In this document: positions 27,267 to 33,218 of the stretch, in pieces
How the letters are laid out: each line of letters starts with the position of its first letter
Position numbering within the stretch: position 1 is the stretch's first letter
From: Desulfonema limicola
GTDB taxonomy: Bacteria; Desulfobacterota; Desulfobacteria; Desulfobacterales; Desulfosalsimonadaceae
Direction of reading: 5' to 3'
Assembly: GCA_020722245.1 (NCBI GenBank)
Contig: DYLE01000002.1
Location: 1-33,218 of the forward strand
DNA length: 33,218 nt
Notes under the pieces: generated by a model
Database searches by the model: none
Seen by the model: only the letters and a program-made list of their open reading frames with translations
What the model was told of the DNA's origin: nothing
Made by a program: the position numbers and the translations under genes

Positions 27267-29677
27267 ATGAAAAAGGATTCCCGTTTCCATTTAACTCTAT
27301 TTTGGCTTGTCATGGTATCGGTTGACAGGGCATATGAACAGGCGAAACAGGACGCCATGGGCATCTGCCCGCCGATCTTTCTGCAGGACGAGAACGGAAA
27401 CATCATCAACCCGGTTTCAGGTGTAAACGCCGATGTACCCTACAGCCCGAAACAGACCTGCGGCAAGTGCCACGATTACGATAAAATTACGAAAGGATAC
27501 CATTTCCAGCAGGGCAAGGGCGAGAAGATGACACCCGAGTATGCCGCGCGCTACCCCTGGTGCACCAGCCCGGGCCAGTACGGCGGCCGGTGGTGAAGCC
27601 CCGGCCCGATCTTTCCGCAGTTGGCGGAAAAGCATAACACATCCCCCCTTCAGATCGATTTTACTTCATATACCTTTGCGAAAATGTGCGGCCTTTGCCA
27701 TCCGGGCGGGGCTGCCTGGAGTATGATCGAAACGGCAACCGCTATGACCAGTTTGCCGAAAATCCGAAAAACGCGATTATCCCCGGCGAAACAAACGGCC
27801 TGGACGGCGATTATTTCAAGTCTGACTGGGCCAAAAGCGGCGCAATGGAGGCGGACTGCCTCATGTGCCACCTTAAGGAGTATGACAACGACGCCCGTAT
27901 GAAACAGATATCGGCCTTGAATTTCAGGTGGGCGGCCACGGCCGGGGCCGGCTTCGGGGAGGTTGTCGGCAGTGTCGCCAAAAAAGAGACACCCTTGGTG
28001 GAATACGACCCCGCCCGATTCGGACCGGACGGTACGGTGACGCTTCCGGTGATGAGAAAACCGCTCAATGAAAACTGCCTGTTCTGCCACCATGAGTCGG
28101 GATGGAAAAAGCGGGGCCAGTCGTTTTCAAAACGGACCGACGTGCATATGCGGGCCGGGCTTTTGTGCGTGGACTGCCATGTGACCGGCCGGGAGGCAAC
28201 GGACAAAAGGATTTACGGCCGGGAGGAACACCAGATCGGCAAGGGGGACGATCCCGGCGATTTTGTCCGCGACGACCTGGACAACACCATGCGCGCCTGT
28301 GAAGACTGCCATGACAAAGGGATCTTAAACGCGCCGATCCCCAAACACAAAGGATTTCCTCCGTCACACTTCGAACATATCGCTTGCCGGACCTGCCACA
28401 TGCCGTGGCACCAGGTCAAGGCGGCCCTGATCCAGGATGCCTCGGTGTTCAACACAAGCCCCCGGATTGAGCCGCCGTCCAAGCGGATCTGGTCCTTTTA
28501 CGGGCCGGACATGAAGCCATGGAACTACTACGGATTTGCCCTGGGATATCCTGAAGGGGATCAGCCCCTCACCCAGTACCGGCCGGTGCATGCGCTCTAC
28601 AAGGGGAAAATTTATCCCGTAAACCGGGTTTACACCCGCTGGGTCGGTATCAAAACCGACAGTCAGCCGGGTATCGACATGCCCCACATGACGGATATCT
28701 TCATGATGTGGAAAACCCACATGGACGATCCGAACAAAAACTACCCCCTCCTTTCCATGATCAACGACGATAATAAGGACGGGTATCCCGAGGTTAATCG
28801 GCCGGAAGAGATCCGCGCACTGATCGATTCGGTGGTTGCCATGCTCAAGAAAAAGGGGGAATCACTTGGAGGTAAAACCGTCGTGTTTGTGGACGGGGAT
28901 CGCTACACAGCAGATGGAAGCACCTGGACCGACATCCCCAAAAAACCCTATGAATACTCCCCCTACGGATCCGTGTTTAAATACTCCCACGATATCTGCC
29001 CGGCCAAAAACGCCCTGGGCGCAAAGGGCTGCACGGACTGCCACAGCGACAAATCGGACTTCTTTTTTGGAAAGGTCATGAAACAGCCCTTTGATGCGAA
29101 CGGAACACCCACCTATGAGCCGCAATACAAACTCATGGGGTATGACGGTCATGCCCGGCGCTATGCAGGCATGGCCGGCGCCACGGCCGCTTTTTTCAAG
29201 TGGCTGGCCATTATCGTGCTTGCCGGTCTTTTTATTCATATCCTGCTCGATTTTTTTGCAAGGCGCCGTGACATCAAAAAAAGAAAGGATATGGATGCCC
29301 AGGACATGGCCGGAGAATATCAGCGTTTTAATTCAAACTTTTTGGCCCAGCACCTGCTTTTGGCCGTAAGCGTTATCCTTTTGAGCGTATCGGGTGTTTT
29401 CCTGTGGGGATTGCGCTACCCCGGCGCGCACTGGGCCGCCGTCCTCACCGGCGCGGCCGGCGGTATCGACTTCTGGCGGCTGGTCCACCGGGCCGGCGGC
29501 CTTGTTTTAACCTTTACCTGTTTCTATCACCTGGTTTACTGCCTCGTCCACCCGGAAGGCCGCCGGGATTTTATCCTGATGCTTCCCCGGGCAAAGGACG
29601 TTGCCGATTTTTTCAAAAACCTGGCCTGGTTTGTGGGCCTTGCCAAGGAGCGCCCGCAATTCGGACGGTTCTCCTAA
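27267..29677 (+). CDS. Octaheme c-type cytochrome fused to cytochrome b-like domain; candidate selenoprotein, with -1 frameshift at 27708-27711
   Basis: Eight CxxCH motifs (CGKCH, CGLCH, CLMCH, CLFCH, CVDCH, CEDCH, CRTCH, CTDCH), paralogous along its length to ORF 19756. In-frame TGA at 27594-27596 aligns with the paralog's Cys. Adding one G at 27708-27711 joins ORF 27684-frame to ORF 27686-29677. Confidence 0.8.
27594..27630 (+). promoter_or_regulatory. Candidate UGA-Sec codon plus bacterial SECIS hairpin
   Basis: TGA 27594-27596; stem TTTCCGC (27612-27618) / GCGGAAA (27624-27630), loop AGTTG (27619-27623), 22 nt between TGA and loop, G at loop position 2. Confidence 0.7.
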
Positions 29678-29772
29678 TCCATTTCCGTCCCGGCCGCTTC
29701 CCCGGCTCCCTGATGTGGATGCATGGACGGATGTCAAAAACGGAAAAGGCTCAGGAGCACCCGGAAGAATAA
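29677..29772 (+). pseudogene. Detached 3' end of cytochrome b domain
   Basis: The main frame stops at QFGRFS*. Directly afterwards another frame reads IHFRPGRFPGSLMWMHGRMSKTEKAQEHPEE*, a typical FdnI/cytochrome b C-terminal tail. Confidence 0.65.
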
Positions 29773-29783
29773 AAGGAGATACA

Positions 29784-29919
29784 ATGAAATGCCCGCAGGG
29801 GTTTGCGTTGTTCGGCGCCTGTTGCCGATTTAATCACCTCAGCAAAATCCCTGGGTATCACCAAGGGGATGCCGGTCAGGGATGCGCTGGAAAAAATGAT
29901 GGCGGATCCGGCAAAATAG
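29784..29919 (+). pseudogene. Internally deleted DUF1805 gene copy
   Basis: AAATGCCCGCAGGGGTTTGCG (29787-29807) is identical to 16513-16533. TCGGCGCCTGTTGCCGATTT (29812-) is identical to 16630-. About 92 nt net are missing; tail reads APVADLITSAKSLGITKGMPVRDALEKMMADPAK*. Confidence 0.88.
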
Positions 29920-30068
29920 TATCGTGTTTAGCCTTGCCGCCCGTTGTCCAAAAGGGGCCCATTAACCATTTTATTAACGGATCTGAGAAAATATGATTCG
30001 GGTATCTATATCCTCGACTGTTTTACATGGCCGAAAAATTCGATAAAACAACTTTTTTTTCTGTAAAT

Positions 30069-30179
30069 TCAATTTGGGATTTGATCAGGCTCCACTCTCA
30101 TATAAATTTTACCTGCAGATTCCCATTCCTCGCTTACTTCCATCAGGATGGCGCTCACCAGCCGAAGCAGGAAGGACAT
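30069..30179 (-). mobile_element. 3' remnant of an IS256/mutator-type transposase
   Basis: Reverse strand reads MSFLLRLVSAILMEVSEEWESAGKIYMRVEPDQIPN*, resembling the C terminus of IS256-family transposases; no transposase body. Confidence 0.45.
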
Positions 30180-30305
30180 AAGCTTTTTTGAAATTACAGA
30201 AAGAATGTTACACTATCGATGCGGCGCGCAGCTCAAATAGGCCGCCTGAAATGCCTTAGAACTTTTGACTGTCAAGTTAAAATAACTCAGCGCAAAATTA
30301 AAAGT

Positions 30306-32459
30306 ATGACAACCCTGATCGGCACCATCGAACATATCACCTACCACAATGAGCAGACCCGGTACACGGTCGCCCGCTTAAAAACCAGCGGGGCGGCCTC
30401 GATAACGGCTGTTGGATACCTGGCCGGACCGATCGCCGGCGAAGCGGTTCGGCTGACCGGCGAATGGAACGCCCATCCCCGATACGGTCAGCAGTTTTGT
30501 TTCGATACCGCGGATATCATTCCTCCGGCAACCGAAGCCGGAATCCAGAAATACCTGTGCGCCGGTTTTCTCAAGGGCATCGGACCAGCCACGGCTGAAA
30601 AAATCGTCCGCCGGTTCGGTCCGGACACCTTCAGCGTGATCGAAGAAACCCCCGAACGGTTAACCGAGGTGGAAGGGATCGGAGGCAAAAAGGCCGCGCA
30701 AATAGGCGTGCAGTGGCGCTCCCATCACGCGGTCAGGGATATCATGCGGTTTTTGCAGGAAAACGGGGTTAAACCGGCATACGGCGCAAAAATCTTCAAA
30801 ACCTACGGAAACGATGCCCTTGACATCCTTCGCAAATCCCCTTTCCGTCTGGTAAACGATATCCCCGGCATCGGGTTTTACATCGCGGACCGGATTGCAA
30901 GCACTCAGGGGATCGAAACAGACGCCGAGGAAAGGGCCGCCGCCTGCATCCTGCACATCCTTCGGCAGGCGGCGACCGACGGCCATGTGTTTATGCCGAT
31001 GGAAGACCTGATCGAAACCGCCGGCAGGCTGTTTGAGATCGATTCAAACACCGTGCAGAACACGGCGGAAAACCTGGCCAAAAACCAGGAGCTCGTCGTC
31101 GAATCTATCGAGGGAATAAAAACGGTCTACCTTTGCGCCCTGCACCGGGCGGAAACCTCCATCGCCGAAAAAATCAAGGCCCTGCGCTCTGTTCCGGCGG
31201 ACCCCCTGCCGGTTCCGGTAAAGGAGATCCTATCCGGGATCGAACACAGGCTGGTGCTTGCGCTTTCATCAGAGCAAAGGGAGGTGCTTGAAAGCATTTT
31301 CGATCACCGGATCGCGGTCATCACCGGCGGTCCCGGAACCGGAAAAACCACCCTGATCAAATCCATCACCATGATCTGCAAACGCCTCGGCCTTAAAATC
31401 CGCCTTGCCGCGCCCACCGGACGGGCGGCCCGCAGGCTGTCCGAGGTGAGCGGGGAGCCGGCCCAGACCATTCACAAGCTGCTGGGATACAGTTTTGAGG
31501 AACAGCTTTTTGCGAAAAACGCAGTCGATCCCATCGATGCCGACATGCTCATCGTGGATGAAGCCTCCATGGTCGATACGGTCCTGATGCACCATTTAAT
31601 CACCGCTGTTCCTTTTAAGGCCAGGCTGCTTATGGTCGGAGACGCCTTTCAGCTTCCGCCGGTGGGGCCGGGCAACCTTCTTTCCGACCTCATTGCATCA
31701 AATACCATCCCGGTGTATTACCTGAAAACCATCTTTCGCCAGGCCGCCCAGGGCAGCATCGTGGCAAACGCCCACCGGGTCAGAAACGGCGACACCCCCG
31801 AGCTTCTGCCCCTCGATCGACGGTCGGATCAGGAAGGGGCGTTTTATTTCCTGGAGCAGATCGAACCCGGCCAGGTGGCCTCCACCATTGTAAACCTCTG
31901 CGTAAAAAGGCTTCCTGAGATGTTCGGCTTAAATCCCCTATCTGATATTCAGGTCTTGTCGCCCATGCACAAAGGAAAGGCTGGCACCCTGCATCTCAAC
32001 TCCAGGCTTCAGCATGAATTGAATACGGCTTCCCTGTCCATTTCCAATGGAGAAAGCCTCTTTAAGGTCGGGGACAGGGTGATGCATCTTAAAAACAACT
32101 ACCAGAAGGAGGTGTATAACGGGGATATCGGCGTCATCACCGGCATCGATAAAAAAAAAGAGGCCGTGAGCGTCGACTTCTATGGCCGGGAGGTCTGCTA
32201 TGCCTTAGACGAGCTTGATGAACTGACCCTGGGATATGCCATCTCCGTACACAAATCCCAAGGGTCTGAATACCCCGCTGTGGTCATGCCCCTGGTCACC
32301 GAGCACTACATCATGCTTCAGCGAAACCTGCTTTACACCGCCATCACCCGAGCGCGGGAGATTGTGGTGCTGGTCGGATCCAGAAAAGGCCTTGCCATCG
32401 CCTTAAACAACAACAAGCCGCAGATGAGGCGCTCAGCTCTGGCAAACCGCCTGCGATAG
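30306..32459 (+). CDS. recD2: RecD2-type SF1B DNA helicase
   Basis: N-terminal HhH/OB region, Walker A VITGGPGTGKTTLIKS, LIVDEASMVD, GDAFQLPPVGPGNLLSDL, YAISVHKSQGSEYPAVVMP, LLYTAITRAR. Confidence 0.94.
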   Translation: MTTLIGTIEHITYHNEQTRYTVARLKTSGAASITAVGYLAGPIAGEAVRLTGEWNAHPRYGQQFCFDTADIIPPATEAGIQKYLCAGFLKGIGPATAEKIVRRFGPDTFSVIEETPERLTEVEGIGGKKAAQIGVQWRSHHAVRDIMRFLQENGVKPAYGAKIFKTYGNDALDILRKSPFRLVNDIPGIGFYIADRIASTQGIETDAEERAAACILHILRQAATDGHVFMPMEDLIETAGRLFEIDSNTVQNTAENLAKNQELVVESIEGIKTVYLCALHRAETSIAEKIKALRSVPADPLPVPVKEILSGIEHRLVLALSSEQREVLESIFDHRIAVITGGPGTGKTTLIKSITMICKRLGLKIRLAAPTGRAARRLSEVSGEPAQTIHKLLGYSFEEQLFAKNAVDPIDADMLIVDEASMVDTVLMHHLITAVPFKARLLMVGDAFQLPPVGPGNLLSDLIASNTIPVYYLKTIFRQAAQGSIVANAHRVRNGDTPELLPLDRRSDQEGAFYFLEQIEPGQVASTIVNLCVKRLPEMFGLNPLSDIQVLSPMHKGKAGTLHLNSRLQHELNTASLSISNGESLFKVGDRVMHLKNNYQKEVYNGDIGVITGIDKKKEAVSVDFYGREVCYALDELDELTLGYAISVHKSQGSEYPAVVMPLVTEHYIMLQRNLLYTAITRAREIVVLVGSRKGLAIALNNNKPQMRRSALANRLR

Positions 32460-32527
32460 CCGGTCTGGTTTTTCCTTGAACGAACCCATGGATTCATATA
32501 TGTCTTTTCTAAAAGGATATACAGGAT

Positions 32528-33218
32528 ATGGAATACAGATCTGATTTTTTGGTTATCGGAAGCGGAGGCGCCGGGCTGTTATACGCCTTAAAGGTGGCGG
32601 ACTATGGCACGGTCAATATCGTCACCAAACGCGGTATCGGCGACAGCAACACCGCCCTGGCCCAGGGGGGGGTTGCCGCGGTCATGGCCGCCACCGACTC
32701 CTTTGATCTCCATATTCAGGACACCCTGGCCTCGGGCGACGGCATCTGCAACCCAACGGTGGTGGAGATGGTGGTCCGGTCAGCCCCGGAAAGGATACGG
32801 GAGCTGATCAAGCTGGGGGTCCGTTTCAATCGGAAAAGCGAAACCTCGGCAAATGACGACCTACTGGACCTGGATCTCGGGAGGGAGGGCGGGCATTCCC
32901 ACAACCGAATCGTTCACGCGGACGACCTGACCGGCGCGGCCATTGAGGACACCCTGGTCAACCGGGTGACGGCGCATAAGAACATCCGCTGGTTTGAAAA
33001 CCACATCGGCATCGATCTGATCATCCGCTCCACCCGCCTGCACCGGGGGTTGATCGTCACCACCCATGAAGACTACTGCTACGGCGCTTACGTGCTTGAC
33101 CGTAAAACGCACGAGATTCACACCTTTTTGGCGGGAACCGTTGTGCTGGCCACCGGCGGAGCCGGGAAGGTCTACACCTACACCAGCAATCCGGATATCG
33201 CCACCGGCGACGGAATCG
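32528..33218 (+). CDS. nadB: L-aspartate oxidase, N-terminal part (runs off the window)
   Basis: MEYRSDFLVIGSGGAGLLYALKVADYGTVNIVTKRGIGDSNTALAQGGVAAV...GGHSHNRIVHADDLTG...VVLATGGAGKVY. Confidence 0.92.
   Translation, partial: MEYRSDFLVIGSGGAGLLYALKVADYGTVNIVTKRGIGDSNTALAQGGVAAVMAATDSFDLHIQDTLASGDGICNPTVVEMVVRSAPERIRELIKLGVRFNRKSETSANDDLLDLDLGREGGHSHNRIVHADDLTGAAIEDTLVNRVTAHKNIRWFENHIGIDLIIRSTRLHRGLIVTTHEDYCYGAYVLDRKTHEIHTFLAGTVVLATGGAGKVYTYTSNPDIATGDGI

Noticed and set aside
27222-27596. ORF track ends the second cytochrome at 27596 as a separate 124-aa protein
   Set aside because: Homology to 19756 continues in frame past the TGA, so a separate short protein is unlikely.
1-33218. CRISPR arrays, rRNA or tRNA genes
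   Set aside because: No regularly spaced direct repeats, tRNA cloverleaf signatures or rRNA-like segments were noticed by eye; a tRNAscan/CRISPR search was not possible.

Overview
33.2 kb window, with every supported gene on the + strand. Gene content suggests a Desulfobacterota-like anaerobe; this is inferred from gene content and was not searched. (1) About 0.1-9 kb is an arsenic/thiol-redox island: COG0701 permease C-terminal half, several small thioredoxin-like proteins, DUF2703, a DGC zinc-binding protein, a CFeSP-type Fe-S protein, ArsC, ACR3, a CoA-disulfide-reductase-like flavoprotein, an ArsF/ArsG-like pair, UspA, Crp/Fnr and FmdE. (2) About 9-19 kb holds a TauE/SafE permease, a TolC/MFP/RND efflux operon, a frameshifted ferredoxin, a DUF1805 protein, a CDF transporter, a small ORF with an in-frame TGA, a thioredoxin and Lgt. 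(3) About 19-30 kb is an unusual accessory zone: two paralogous octaheme c-type cytochromes fused to different membrane domains, a rhodanese and an outer-membrane porin (resembling the Geobacter ext loci), interleaved with gene remnants that keep their ends but have lost their middles. (4) About 30-33 kb holds a RecD2-type helicase and the start of nadB. The main discovery candidate is the second octaheme cytochrome. An in-frame TGA (27594-27596) aligns exactly with a Cys codon (TGC) in its paralog and is followed, 22 nt downstream, by a 7-bp hairpin with an AGTTG loop. This fits the bacterial SECIS model, so the protein may be a selenocysteine-containing multiheme cytochrome. A second UGA/SECIS candidate is a small protein at 17815-18021. 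At least six 'gutted' genes and four single-base (-1) frameshifts cluster in the window.
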